NCBI GenBank assembly: GCA_040219085.1
Contig: JAVJTC010000031.1
Location: forward strand, 1 to 64,000
DNA length: 64,000 bases
Source of the DNA: Acidimicrobiales bacterium
GTDB lineage: Bacteria > Actinomycetota > Acidimicrobiia > Acidimicrobiales > JAVJTC01
Reading direction: 5' to 3'
The position numbers and the translations under genes were made by a program. Of the stretch, positions 1 to 9,062 are shown one piece after another (position 1 is the stretch's first letter; each line of letters starts with the position of its first letter). The notes under the pieces were generated by a model. It had not been told where the DNA came from. It did not search any database and worked only from the letters and a program-made list of their open reading frames with translations.

Positions 1-67
1 GCACGATCTTGAGCAGACGATTCCCCTCATCGTTGGTGATCTCTCGAACCCGGACGCGTTCAGCCAT
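1..67 (-). CDS. IS630-type transposase, N-terminus only (cut by window edge)
   Basis: An ATG at 67 on the minus strand opens 22 codons that run off the left edge, beginning MAERVRVREITNDEG. This resembles the residues that precede the helix-turn-helix in actinobacterial IS630-family transposases; that match is from memory of the family. The DDE catalytic domain lies outside the window, so activity cannot be judged. I cannot place the terminal inverted repeat or a target-site duplication in the short stretch up to the next gene at 150. It is the only mobile-element signal I see in the window. Confidence 0.6.
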   Translation of the reverse strand, partial: MAERVRVREITNDEGNRLLKIV

Positions 68-137
68 ACCCACATCCAACGCGACTTCGACACTCAAGTG
101 GTGGACGCGCCACCCCCGACGTTGCCGGTCACGGCAC

Positions 138-143
138 TAGGTT
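138..143 (+). promoter_or_regulatory. Possible -10 element of a leaderless promoter
   Basis: TAGGTT fits the TANNNT -10 pattern and ends six bases before the ATG at 150. There is no Shine-Dalgarno sequence ahead of that ATG. Together these suggest a leaderless transcript, which is common in actinobacteria. No convincing -35 box is visible. Confidence 0.3.
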
Positions 144-149
144 CTCCCG

Positions 150-455
150 ATGGCATTCGCCTTCGATGCCGAGCTGTTCGAGTGGGACGCACGTACCGAC
201 GCCTCCTGGGTGTTCGCCATGGTGCCGGTCGAGGTGGCCGAGGAGATCCGGGACATGACCCCTCCCCGTCGGGGTTTCGGCTCGGTGCGCGTGCATGTGC
301 GCATCGGCGGGAGCGAGTGGCTGACATCGGTGTTCCCCGACTCCGGATCGGGCTCCTATGTGCTGCCCGTCAAGAATCCCGTCCGAAAGGCCGAGAACAT
401 CGAGGTCGGTGACACGGTCGCAGTCGAGCTCGAAGTGGTGCTCGCTGACCTGTAG
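150..455 (+). CDS. DUF1905 domain protein
   Basis: This 101-residue protein is essentially one DUF1905 domain: an N-terminal FDAELFEWD strand, a PVEVAEEI segment, a central GFGSVRVHVRIGG and a C-terminal GDTVAVELEV strand. Function is unknown for the family. It is a small beta-rich cytoplasmic domain, often found alone or fused to a bacteriocin-protection (YdeI/OmpD-associated) domain, which is absent here. No signal peptide or membrane segment is present. The ATG has no Shine-Dalgarno sequence, consistent with a leaderless start. It converges on the regulator at 459-2873 with a three-base gap. Confidence 0.8.
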   Translation: MAFAFDAELFEWDARTDASWVFAMVPVEVAEEIRDMTPPRRGFGSVRVHVRIGGSEWLTSVFPDSGSGSYVLPVKNPVRKAENIEVGDTVAVELEVVLADL

Positions 456-458
456 GTC

Positions 459-2873
459 CTACTCCGTCGCTGCCCGGCGCTCGTTCAGGATGTCGATGGC
501 GTGATCGAGGGCCCAGGGGGCGTCGTGGCGTGCGCCCTCCCGTAGCCATTCGTCCACCGATTCACTGCCGGCGGCGGCGATGGCAGCTCCACGCACCGCC
601 TCGACACGGTCGGACTCCGCGCCGTACGTCGATTTCACCGCCGAGCTCGAGAGCGCACCGGCGATCCTCATCGCCGGCTCCGTCATCCCGGCGTTCACCA
701 TCGCCTCGATCAGGTTACGAAGCGTCGTGACGGCATGGGTGAGGCTCTGAGTCCGCCGGTACTCCTCGAGGAGCGGAACGAACGCGTCGAGGGGAGCGTC
801 GCTCGCGCGGGTCGCAGCGGCGAGGGAGGAGACGTTGGACACGCTGACGACGAAGAGACTGCCGACCGAGGTCCCGAGCTCGATGGCTCGGCGGTAGGCA
901 TCGGTCGCTGGCGCAATTCGGCCGGCGGCTGCCAGGACCTCGCCTTCGGTGTATGCGATCCATGCCGCGCTCGTCGGGCTCAGTTCGGTCACGGTGTTCA
1001 GTCGTTCGAAGGCCGCTTCGCCCTCGCCGACCTGGCCGTCGTAGACGAAGGACAACACCTCGGTGGAGACACCCAGACTGCGGATCATCGCGTCATCGCA
1101 ATGCTCACCCAGCTCCAGGAGTAGCGCCGCATGGTGATGCGCTGCGTCCAGGTCGCCGCTGTAGAGGCCGATGTTGGCGAGTGTGTCGTAGGCGAACCCC
1201 ACGACACGCAGGTCCGTACTGTTCGCCGCCTGCTCAGCGAGGTGTCGGGACCTGGTGAAGTCGCCACGATTCGATGCTTCGGCGGCGAGCGCGGCGAAAG
1301 CGGCGAGCCTCGCCGGCTCAGCCAGATCGGGGAGTTCCGCGAGAGCACCGGCCCACGCGTTGGGCTCCGCCCATGGTCGCTCGTGGGCGTACCGCAACAA
1401 CGCGGCGGTCAGTTCTCCCGCCAGCACGGTGTCGTGGGTTCGTGCCCAGGCGTGAGCTGCTCGGATCTCGGCGGTGAGCGCCTCGAGACGCGCTGTCGCG
1501 ACGGGTTCGTCCACGGTGCGGATGAGGCGGTCGCATGTCGTGACGGTCACCGCGACGTGGCGGGCGTGGGCGGCTGCGACATCGGGCGGGCGGCGCTTCT
1601 CTGCGTACGCACGGACTGTCTCCAGAAGCCGGTACGTGGTCGGGCTCCTCGTTGTGTCGGCCACTGCGAGTGACTTGTCGACGAGTCCGGCGAGGGGGCC
1701 CATCGCGAGTTCGGCGGCTTCGCCAGCGGCGACAGCAGCGATATCGGTGATCGTGACCGGCCCCGAGAAGACCGACATCGTGGTCAACAGGTCGCGCTCG
1801 GTGCCGGTGAGAAGGCTCTCGGACCAACCGATCAGTTCGTCGATGGTGCTGTGCCGGGCGACCGCGGCCCGGTCGGCTGAGCCGAGGAGGTCGAGTCGAC
1901 TCGTGAGGAGGTCGGCGAGCTCTGACACACCGATCGTCGGGAGACGGGCCGCGGCCATCTCGATGGCCAACGGGAGCCGGTCGATCGCATGGAGTATCCG
2001 GTTCACGTCCACTTCGTCACCGACGCCCCACGAGAAGTCCGGCTGGGTCAGGCGTGCCCTGGCGAGCAGGAGCTGCTGTGCCGCGGTCTCACCGAGCGGA
2101 GCCAGCGGCCACACCTGCTCGGCCGGAACGCCGAGGCGTTCGCGGCTCGTCGCCAAGAGCCGCACGGTGCCGTTCCGGGCGAGGATCCCCGCGACGAGCC
2201 TGCCGACCTCGGCGATGAGGTGCTCGCAGTTGTCCAGCAGGATGACAGCATCGAGCGCCGCCACCGCAGCGATGAGGGCGTCGCTGGTGCGGGCGTCCAC
2301 CAGTCCCGTGTCGCGGCGTAGGACGTGGATCAGGCTCGCCGGGTCGCTGGTGTGCGCGAGCTCCACGACCCGAACCCCATCGGCGTGCTGGTCCCCTGAT
2401 CGACCGATCAGCTCCCGGGCCAACGTCGTCTTGCCGACACCACCGGGGCCCACCAGCGTGACGAGCTTCGACGTGTGGACGAGGCCGGCTGCCTCTGCGA
2501 GGTCGACGTCGCGCCCGACGAGCGCCGCATGTGCATCCACCTCGGCCCGAGCGGTTCGCGGCCGCAGGTCCTCCACGGCGTCGGCCACGAACCGGTACCC
2601 GCGCCCGCGGAAATTCCTGATCACCGTCTGGCGGGTGCCGTTGTCGCCGAGCGCCTGACGGACCTCCTTGATGCGGGTGGTCAGGGCCGACTCCGATACG
2701 AACTGGTCGCCCCACACCTCATCGAGCAGTTCGGCCTTGGGGACGACGCGCTCGCGGTGGGCCAGCAGATGTACGAGGAGATCGAAGGCCTGCGGCTCGA
2801 GGTGCTGCTCCACGCCGTCCCGTTCGACGACGCGGGCGCCGACGTCGACGGAGTAGTCACCGAAACGGAGCAT
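459..2873 (-). CDS. Winged-helix transcriptional regulator with STAND-type ATPase and helical repeats
   Basis: The 804-residue protein starts with an OmpR/PhoB-type winged helix (about residues 1-100, MLRFGDYSVDVGARVV to RGYRFVADAV). An AfsR/LuxR-like STAND ATPase follows, with Walker A GPGGVGKTTLA near residue 130 and Walker B VILLDNCEHL. The C-terminal half is Ala/Leu-rich and helical, like TPR-type sensor repeats. The open frame extends to 3647, but that part would lie antisense over the PhyH gene, so I start at the ATG where the winged helix begins. There is no receiver domain. Such proteins usually activate transcription after ligand-dependent oligomerisation. Divergent placement from the PhyH-homocysteine methyltransferase pair suggests that operon as a target; this is inference. 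Confidence 0.8.
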   Translation of the reverse strand: MLRFGDYSVDVGARVVERDGVEQHLEPQAFDLLVHLLAHRERVVPKAELLDEVWGDQFVSESALTTRIKEVRQALGDNGTRQTVIRNFRGRGYRFVADAVEDLRPRTARAEVDAHAALVGRDVDLAEAAGLVHTSKLVTLVGPGGVGKTTLARELIGRSGDQHADGVRVVELAHTSDPASLIHVLRRDTGLVDARTSDALIAAVAALDAVILLDNCEHLIAEVGRLVAGILARNGTVRLLATSRERLGVPAEQVWPLAPLGETAAQQLLLARARLTQPDFSWGVGDEVDVNRILHAIDRLPLAIEMAAARLPTIGVSELADLLTSRLDLLGSADRAAVARHSTIDELIGWSESLLTGTERDLLTTMSVFSGPVTITDIAAVAAGEAAELAMGPLAGLVDKSLAVADTTRSPTTYRLLETVRAYAEKRRPPDVAAAHARHVAVTVTTCDRLIRTVDEPVATARLEALTAEIRAAHAWARTHDTVLAGELTAALLRYAHERPWAEPNAWAGALAELPDLAEPARLAAFAALAAEASNRGDFTRSRHLAEQAANSTDLRVVGFAYDTLANIGLYSGDLDAAHHHAALLLELGEHCDDAMIRSLGVSTEVLSFVYDGQVGEGEAAFERLNTVTELSPTSAAWIAYTEGEVLAAAGRIAPATDAYRRAIELGTSVGSLFVVSVSNVSSLAAATRASDAPLDAFVPLLEEYRRTQSLTHAVTTLRNLIEAMVNAGMTEPAMRIAGALSSSAVKSTYGAESDRVEAVRGAAIAAAGSESVDEWLREGARHDAPWALDHAIDILNERRAATE

Positions 2874-3015
2874 TCCCAACAGTTTGTCCCGCTTCACCGC
2901 GGCCCGCAGGCGACGATCCTCAGAGAATCCGGACACGGCCCTCAAGCTCCTCAGTCGGCGCTTCTCCACGATGGCAGTGCTCGCAACACGGCGAGCAGGA
3001 GAAGAGGAGAATCCG

Positions 3016-3942
3016 ATGAGAGTGGGAGCGCTGCCCACCCTGCCCAGCACCGCCGGGATCGCGGAGGTGGACGCTGCGATCGAAGAGGTCGGAGCTGTGA
3101 TCGTCGACGGGCTCATCGCCGCGGCAACCGTCCGCCGGATGAGCGACGACCTCAGCCCGTGGGTCGACGGCACCCCGGCCGGGAGTCGCAGCGGCGACCC
3201 CGAGTGGGAGGAGTTCCACGGCGCCACGACGGTCCGCGTGAACGGAATCCTGGCCAAGACGCCGGCCTTCGTCGACATCTGCCTCGACGACACCATCCTC
3301 GGTGTCGCCGACAACCGTCTCATCCCCGACGGGGGGGCGACCCAGATCAGCGACACCCAGCTCATCGCGATCGGCCCCGGTGAGTCCGCCCAGTACCTCC
3401 ACCGCGACCAGAGCGGCTGGCCCTGGTTCAACCGGCACCTCCCCGACGGCCCCGAGATCACGGTCATCGCGATGTTGGCCGTCACCGACTGCACAGCCGA
3501 GAACGGCGCGACGCGTGTCGTCCCGGGTAGCCACCTCCGGGCCGACTCCATCGGCCTGTACGACCCGGCGAACTCGCTTCCGGCCGAGATGTCCGCGGGA
3601 TCGGTGCTGTTGTTCAGCGGCAAGACCGTCCACGGTGGCGGCGCCAACCACTCCGTGGACCAGTGGCGTCAGGCCCTCCACCTCAGCTACCTGCAGGGGT
3701 GGCTGAGGCCGGAGGAGGCACACGCCTATTCGATTCCCCCCGAAGTCGGAGCGGCCCTTCCCCGGCGGGCCCAGGAGCTCTTCGGGTTCGCGGAGTACAA
3801 CCCGGCCCCGTGCGGCGGTGGCCGCCTCTGGCTCGTCGACTTCGAGGATCCCGCCCGTCTGTTCACCCATCCCCGCCCGACCAACCCGATTCCCCAGATG
3901 ACCGCAGGTGAGTACGCCTTCGGTGAAAGGACCCCTTCATGA
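3016..3942 (+). CDS. Phytanoyl-CoA dioxygenase (PhyH) family protein
   Basis: A 308-residue Fe(II)/2-oxoglutarate oxygenase of the PhyH family. The double-stranded beta-helix metal triad is visible as HRD in YLHRDQSGW and the distal His in KTVHGGGANH; Arg in WRQALHLSY is a likely 2-oxoglutarate ligand. The frame is open from 2884, but the ATG at 3016 has a clear AGGAGAA ribosome site and removes a basic, low-quality leader. The substrate cannot be read from sequence; relatives hydroxylate acyl-CoAs or small secondary metabolites. It overlaps the next gene by ATGA, so the two are co-translated, and it lies divergent from the ATPase regulator. Confidence 0.85.
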   Translation: MRVGALPTLPSTAGIAEVDAAIEEVGAVIVDGLIAAATVRRMSDDLSPWVDGTPAGSRSGDPEWEEFHGATTVRVNGILAKTPAFVDICLDDTILGVADNRLIPDGGATQISDTQLIAIGPGESAQYLHRDQSGWPWFNRHLPDGPEITVIAMLAVTDCTAENGATRVVPGSHLRADSIGLYDPANSLPAEMSAGSVLLFSGKTVHGGGANHSVDQWRQALHLSYLQGWLRPEEAHAYSIPPEVGAALPRRAQELFGFAEYNPAPCGGGRLWLVDFEDPARLFTHPRPTNPIPQMTAGEYAFGERTPS

Positions 3943-4934
3943 GCACCCGTTTCGTCACAAGCCCGGTCGGCTCTGCCGACTCCGCCACCCACCGCCTGCC
4001 GCAACTGGACGGGCGCGTCTTCATCAGTGAGGCCGGCTTCGAGACCGATCTGGTCTTCAACCACGGCATCGACCTGCCCCACTTCGCGACCTTCCCGCTC
4101 CTGGAGTCGCCGGAGCACCGAGACACCATCCGCCGCTACTACCAGGCGGTGATCGACATAGGCCGACGTGACGGCACCGGTGTGGTCATCGAGACGCTCA
4201 CCTGGCGGGCACATTCCGACTGGGGCGCCCTGCTCGGCTACGACGCGGGAGCCCTCGAGCGGGTCAACCGCGACGCGGTCACGCTCTTCGTCGAGTTGCG
4301 TGCGGCCAACCCCGACACGGCGGTGGTCGTCAGCGGCAACCTCGGTCCTCGCGGCGACGGGTACGCCATCGCGGACGCCATGAGCGCCTCAGAGGCAGCG
4401 AAGTACCACCATCCACAGGTCCGGTCCCTCGCGGCCGCCGGTCCCGATCTCGTCTCCGCCTTCACGATCAACTACGCCGACGAGGCGACCGGGATCGTGA
4501 TGGCAGCCGTCAGCGAAGACGTGCCCGTCGTCATCTCGTTCACCGTCGAGACCGACGGCCGGCTGCCCTCCGGTCAGTCGCTGGCAGCGGCGATCGAGCA
4601 GGTCGACGCGGCCACCGACGGCGCAGCGGCTTACTTCATGGTGAACTGCGCCCACCCCAGCCACTTCCTCCACGTCCTCGACACGCCCGGCCCCTGGTAC
4701 CGCCTCCGCGGGGTCCGCGCCAACGCGTCGACGAAGAGCCACGAGGAACTCGACAACTCCACAGAGCTCGATCGGGGCGACGAGACGGCCCTGGTCGACG
4801 GCTACCTCCGGATCGCGGACCGGCTCCCACACCTCGCGGTCACCGGCGGATGCTGTGGCACCGACCTGGCCCACCTCGACCTGATCAGTGCGGCATTCGC
4901 CGGGCGCCCGAGCACGAGACCCGAGCCGTCGTGA
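3939..4934 (+). CDS. Homocysteine S-methyltransferase family protein
   Basis: A 331-residue (beta/alpha)8 protein of the homocysteine S-methyltransferase family (BHMT/MmuM type). The zinc cysteines are present: one in MVNCAHP and the pair in the C-terminal VTGGCCGTD. The N-terminal FISEAGFETDLVF matches the family's glycine-rich opening. Family members transfer a methyl group from S-methylmethionine, betaine or a similar donor to homocysteine or selenocysteine. The stop-start overlap with the PhyH gene implies a joint role, perhaps handling methylated amines or sulfonium compounds, but no donor can be named from sequence. It is cytoplasmic with no extra domains. Confidence 0.85.
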   Translation: MSTRFVTSPVGSADSATHRLPQLDGRVFISEAGFETDLVFNHGIDLPHFATFPLLESPEHRDTIRRYYQAVIDIGRRDGTGVVIETLTWRAHSDWGALLGYDAGALERVNRDAVTLFVELRAANPDTAVVVSGNLGPRGDGYAIADAMSASEAAKYHHPQVRSLAAAGPDLVSAFTINYADEATGIVMAAVSEDVPVVISFTVETDGRLPSGQSLAAAIEQVDAATDGAAAYFMVNCAHPSHFLHVLDTPGPWYRLRGVRANASTKSHEELDNSTELDRGDETALVDGYLRIADRLPHLAVTGGCCGTDLAHLDLISAAFAGRPSTRPEPS

Positions 4935-5048
4935 GCGGCCTGAGCTTTCCGGTGGAGGAACACGCGGTTCCGGCCCACCCGAGGGCCGACGACCGCAGGC
5001 TCGGCGAGCTCCCCTGCCACCAGGGCGAGTGAACTGTAGAACCCGCGC

Positions 5049-7472
5049 TCAGGCGCCGGCCACGAGAGCTGGTGCTACGGCTCCTTCGAGGGCTTGGCCC
5101 CGCACAAGTTGGTTTCGTGTGTGGAGCTCGGCCACCCGGCGACGCAGGTCGAGCAGCGTTGCCGCCTGCTCGGCCAGGGCGGTCAACAGGTCCAGGTCGT
5201 CGTCGCTGAAGGTGCGTGGCGCGGTGTCCAACACGCAGAGGGTTCCCAGCGCGAGTCCTTCCCGGCTGCAGATCGGGATGCCGGCGTAGGCGCGGATGTT
5301 GGGGGGTCCGGTGACGAAGGGGTTGGTGCAGAAGCGGTCGTCCAGTTCTGTGTCGGGGATGACGAACGGCTGGTCGGGGACTTCGATGGCGTGTGAACAG
5401 AAGGCGATGCCGCGCGGCGTTTCCGTGACGTCCACGCCGATGCTCGCCTTGAACCATTGGCGCTGGGCGTCGACGAGCGAGATCAGCGCGATCGGTGTCC
5501 CCAGCAACCGGGAGGCCAACCGAGCGAGAGAGTCGAACGCGTTCTCGTGGTCCGTATCGAGGACCCTGCAGGCTTCGAGAGCTGCGAGACGAAGCCTCTC
5601 GTTCCCTCCGGCCGGGATGACGGGACGAACCGCATCGCCCTGTCGACGTGCTCGAATGAACTCATCGAGTTGGACGGCGTGCCCGAGTAGCCATCCTTGC
5701 CCGAGACGGCACTCGAGCGCCACCAGCTGAGCCCGTTGGGATTCGGTTTCGACACCTTCGGCGATGACCCTCACCCCGAGCTCCCGTCCGAGGCCGATCA
5801 CCGAGCGAATGATTGCGGTGTCGCTGACGTTGACGCCGAGACCCCTGACGAAGGACATGTCGATCTTGAGCGCATCCACTGAGAGTCGCGTCAGATACTG
5901 CAAGCTGGCATAGCCGGTGCCGAAGTCATCGATGGCCAGGCGCACACCGAGATCGTGTAGGCGATGCAGAGACTCGATGGCACGGTCATCGACCAGCACG
6001 CCTTCGGTCACCTCGATCCACAACCGATGTGCGTCCAGGCCGGCGGCCTCCAGGACTTCCGCCACGCATTCAACGACATCGGGGTGGTGTAGCTGCGTCG
6101 CCGAGACGTTGACCGTCAAGTCGACGTCGATCCCGCTCCGATGTATCTCGACTATCCCGGCGCAGGATCTCTGCAACACCCATGCCCCGAGTTCGTCGAT
6201 CAGGCCGTGACGTTCTGCCAGGGGGATGAACGTTCCTGGGGAGATGGCCCCACGCACCGGGTGGTCCCACCGTGCGAGCGCTTCGACCTTGCGGATCCGC
6301 TCAGAGTCCAGATCGAAGATCGGCTGGTAGGCGACGTAGATCGCCCCCGAGTCCATGGCTTCGCGAAGGTCCGCAGCGAACGACTCTTCGTCGCGCCAAT
6401 CCGGTAGCAGTGGGGGGTCCATCGCTGGTGGCGAGGTGGTGCGAAGATCGTGGATCTGATGGTCTGCTCCGCCTCTGCGTTTGACCGCGTACATCGCGAC
6501 GTCTGCTCTGGTGATGAGCTCATCGGTGATGTCCGCGCCCGCGCCGGCGAAGGCGATCCCGACGCTTGCTGTGATCGCGATGGGGCGACCGAAGATCGAG
6601 AACGGTGGCTTGAAGGACGCGCCGATCCGCTCGGCGAGATCCTCCACATCCTTGGGCGAGCTGATGTTCTCGCAGAACAGGACGAACTCGTCTCCTGAAA
6701 CTCGAGCGAGTGTGTCGCCATCGCGAATCAAGTGGCTGAGCCGATCGCTGACGGCGCGGAGTAGCGCGTCGCCGGCGTGATGGCCGTGCTGGTCGTTCAC
6801 GTCCTTGAAGCGGTCGAGGTCGACGAAGAGTACGGCCGCCTTCGTGTGGGACCGTTTCGCCAGGTCAGAGGCGTGAGTGAGGCGCTCCTGAAGTAGCTGT
6901 CGGTTGGGCAGTCCGGTGAGAGGGTCGTGCAGCGAACTGTGGCGGACCGACTCCAGGTCTTGGTTGGCCTCCTCCCGTGCTCGTGCGTTGAGGAGATAGG
7001 CGGCGGTGACATCGGCCAGCGTCTGCGCTGTGTCCATGTCGTGCTCGTCGAGTGGGCCGGGGCTGGTTCTGTACAGGTCGAGCGCGCCGATCCGAACGTC
7101 GCCATGTCGCAGCGGGAACGTGAACACGGCTCCGAGACCAGCCGTGCTTGCGAGGGGCGAGAAACGTGGGAACCGGCCGTCAGTTGCCACGTCTGGGACG
7201 GCGACCGCCTCGCCGGTTTGGTACGCCTCGAGGCAGGGTCCCTCTCCGACCTCGGACTGCAGTTGCTCGAACCGCAACGCAGACGCGTCGGAGGCCGCGA
7301 TGTATTCCGCCTTTCTGTCGTCCGAGATGAGGGTCACACCCGCAGCGGTGATGGGCAAGACCCCGACGATCCGTTGCACCAGGTGGTCGAGGATCTTCTG
7401 GATCGGGAAATCGGTGATGACGGTGCGCGCGAACTCGCTGAGAACTGCAGAGAGATTCTGTTCGTCGGCCAT
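5049..7472 (-). CDS. GAF-GGDEF-EAL-GAF cyclic-di-GMP signalling protein
   Basis: The 807-residue protein has an N-terminal GAF domain (about 20-170), a GGDEF domain (180-340), an EAL domain (365-615) and a second GAF domain (630-790). The diguanylate cyclase signature reads RVSGDEF, a variant often still active. The phosphodiesterase motifs look intact: VEALARW, DDFGTGYASL and EGVET. It may therefore make and degrade c-di-GMP. There are no membrane segments, so the GAF domains probably sense a cytoplasmic ligand or redox state. The ATG at 7472 follows an AAGGGA site at good spacing and is preferred over the ATG at 7490. The gene is a single unit downstream of the two-component operon. Confidence 0.88.
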   Translation of the reverse strand: MADEQNLSAVLSEFARTVITDFPIQKILDHLVQRIVGVLPITAAGVTLISDDRKAEYIAASDASALRFEQLQSEVGEGPCLEAYQTGEAVAVPDVATDGRFPRFSPLASTAGLGAVFTFPLRHGDVRIGALDLYRTSPGPLDEHDMDTAQTLADVTAAYLLNARAREEANQDLESVRHSSLHDPLTGLPNRQLLQERLTHASDLAKRSHTKAAVLFVDLDRFKDVNDQHGHHAGDALLRAVSDRLSHLIRDGDTLARVSGDEFVLFCENISSPKDVEDLAERIGASFKPPFSIFGRPIAITASVGIAFAGAGADITDELITRADVAMYAVKRRGGADHQIHDLRTTSPPAMDPPLLPDWRDEESFAADLREAMDSGAIYVAYQPIFDLDSERIRKVEALARWDHPVRGAISPGTFIPLAERHGLIDELGAWVLQRSCAGIVEIHRSGIDVDLTVNVSATQLHHPDVVECVAEVLEAAGLDAHRLWIEVTEGVLVDDRAIESLHRLHDLGVRLAIDDFGTGYASLQYLTRLSVDALKIDMSFVRGLGVNVSDTAIIRSVIGLGRELGVRVIAEGVETESQRAQLVALECRLGQGWLLGHAVQLDEFIRARRQGDAVRPVIPAGGNERLRLAALEACRVLDTDHENAFDSLARLASRLLGTPIALISLVDAQRQWFKASIGVDVTETPRGIAFCSHAIEVPDQPFVIPDTELDDRFCTNPFVTGPPNIRAYAGIPICSREGLALGTLCVLDTAPRTFSDDDLDLLTALAEQAATLLDLRRRVAELHTRNQLVRGQALEGAVAPALVAGA

Positions 7473-7490
7473 AGGCCGTCCCTTCCACAT

Positions 7491-7670
7491 GCCGCGCGGG
7501 GTCAGGGGACGGCGAACTGAATTTACAGATTCACATATCAGCCTATATGGGATCGGACACCGTTTCTTGTCACCGACTCCGTCTATGCCTCGACCACGAG
7601 CTGCGCCGGCGAGATGGTGAACATCCCGCTCACGCCGGCTGGCAGTGAGCGGCGATCCGTGACTGCGGCA
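7491..7670. promoter_or_regulatory. Relatively AT-rich intergenic segment upstream of the GGDEF/EAL gene
   Basis: Positions 7515-7560 are clearly lower in GC than their surroundings, with runs such as GAATTTACAG and ATATCAGCCTATATGG. The segment lies just 5' of the c-di-GMP gene and downstream of the histidine kinase stop at 7671, so it probably holds a separate minus-strand promoter. I cannot assign -35/-10 boxes with confidence. Confidence 0.35.
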
Positions 7671-9062
7671 CTAACCGTGCTCAGAGGGGTGGAGCTCCCC
7701 CGGCTGTTCGGCGGGGAAGTCGACGGTGACCTCCAGTCCACCATCGGGACCGTCGCCCAGGCTCAGGCCGCCTCCCGAGGCCGTCGCGAGGCTCGTTGCG
7801 ATGGCGAGGCCGAGGCCGGTGCCGGGGCGGTTCGTGTCGCCGCGCCAGAAGCGTCGCAGCGCGCGCGCCTTGTCGTCGTCGGTCAGGCCGGGTCCCTGGT
7901 CGGTAACGACGAGGCTGTGCTCTTCGACGCCGGGGTGGATGGACACGGTGACGGTGGTACCCGCGGGCGAGATGTCCACCGCGTTGTCCAGCACGTTGTC
8001 GAGGATCTGTTCGATCGCACCGGGGACGGCCATGACCATCAGGGACGGCTGATCGGACTGCAGCGCGAGGCGGACGTCGGCTCCCTCGGCCACGGCGCTC
8101 CAGGTGTCGACCCTCTCGGCGGCGATGGCGGCGAGGTCGTGAGGGACAGATGTGTCGTGACGGTCGGCGCGGGCGAGCTGCAACAGGTCGGTCACGAGGG
8201 TCGACAGGCGGGTGATCTCCTCGATAGCCGCTTCGATCTGCGCCCCGTCGGTGGTGCCGTCGGGGTCGGCCTGGAGGTTCTCGAGTCTGAGTCGGAGCCC
8301 CGTGAGGGGAGTGCGGAGCTGGTGTGAGGCGTCGGCGACGAAGGCCCGCTGTTCGTCGATCATCGCCGCGAGCTGCCGTGCCATCGTCGACATGGTCTCG
8401 GAGAGCTCGCGGAGCTCGGGTGGTCCTTCTGCGGCGGCCGGCTCGATACTGAGGTCTCCGCTGCCGAAGCGACGGGCGGTGGCGTTGAGGCGGCGCAGTG
8501 GCAATGTCACGGAACGGGCGATGAGCCAGCCGACCAGGCCCATCGCGGCGAGGACCACGAGACCGATGCTCGCGAGTCCCCACCAGAAGCGGTGTACGTG
8601 TTCATCCACCTCGGAGGTGTCGAGGGTGATCCGCAGGGCGCCGTGCACGGTGCCGCTCGACGCGACGGGTACCGCGACATAGAGCAGTTCGGTGCCGAGG
8701 GTCTCCGACGGGCGCGTGCCCGTGGAGCGTTCGCCCGTGAGAGCGGTGGCGATCTCCGGGCGTGTCGCGAAGTCCCGGGGGGCCGGTTGGCCGGTGTCGA
8801 CGACGGAGATCCCTCGTGCGTCGACCACGACGACCCGCGCTCCCGTCCGCGCTTCGTAGCGCTGCGCGGGGAGTGGGTCGGGGGTGCGCCCTGCCTCGAG
8901 GTCGTCCTCGTAGATGGAGGCGATGACCGATGCGTCGCGCTCGACGTCGGCGGTGAGGCGTTCGAGTTCCCGTTGGGCGTAGAAGACGGCGAACGGCACT
9001 TCGAGAAGGACCAGGACGACGACGGTGATCGCCAGGTAGCTGACCACGAGACGTCTGGTCAT
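7671..9062 (-). CDS. Membrane sensor histidine kinase (HAMP-HisKA-HATPase)
   Basis: The 463-residue kinase starts at the ATG at 9062, which overlaps the response-regulator stop by ATGA. It has a first membrane helix (about residues 5-27), an extracytoplasmic sensor of roughly 130 residues, a second membrane helix (WWGLASIGLVVLAAMG), a HAMP linker, then the H-box ASHQLRTPL near residue 245. The HATPase domain shows an N-box (NVLDNAVD), G1 (DQGPGL) and G2 (GTGLGLAI). It should phosphorylate the OmpR-type regulator upstream. The divergent ApbE/ferric-reductase operon 112 bp from the regulator is the obvious candidate target, suggesting an envelope redox or metal signal; this is inference. Confidence 0.88.
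   Translation of the reverse strand: MTRRLVVSYLAITVVVLVLLEVPFAVFYAQRELERLTADVERDASVIASIYEDDLEAGRTPDPLPAQRYEARTGARVVVVDARGISVVDTGQPAPRDFATRPEIATALTGERSTGTRPSETLGTELLYVAVPVASSGTVHGALRITLDTSEVDEHVHRFWWGLASIGLVVLAAMGLVGWLIARSVTLPLRRLNATARRFGSGDLSIEPAAAEGPPELRELSETMSTMARQLAAMIDEQRAFVADASHQLRTPLTGLRLRLENLQADPDGTTDGAQIEAAIEEITRLSTLVTDLLQLARADRHDTSVPHDLAAIAAERVDTWSAVAEGADVRLALQSDQPSLMVMAVPGAIEQILDNVLDNAVDISPAGTTVTVSIHPGVEEHSLVVTDQGPGLTDDDKARALRRFWRGDTNRPGTGLGLAIATSLATASGGGLSLGDGPDGGLEVTVDFPAEQPGELHPSEHG

Noticed and set aside
2874-3647. N-terminal extension of the ATPase regulator frame (open to 3647)
   Set aside because: It lies antisense over the PhyH gene and is not family-like; the winged helix starts at 2873.
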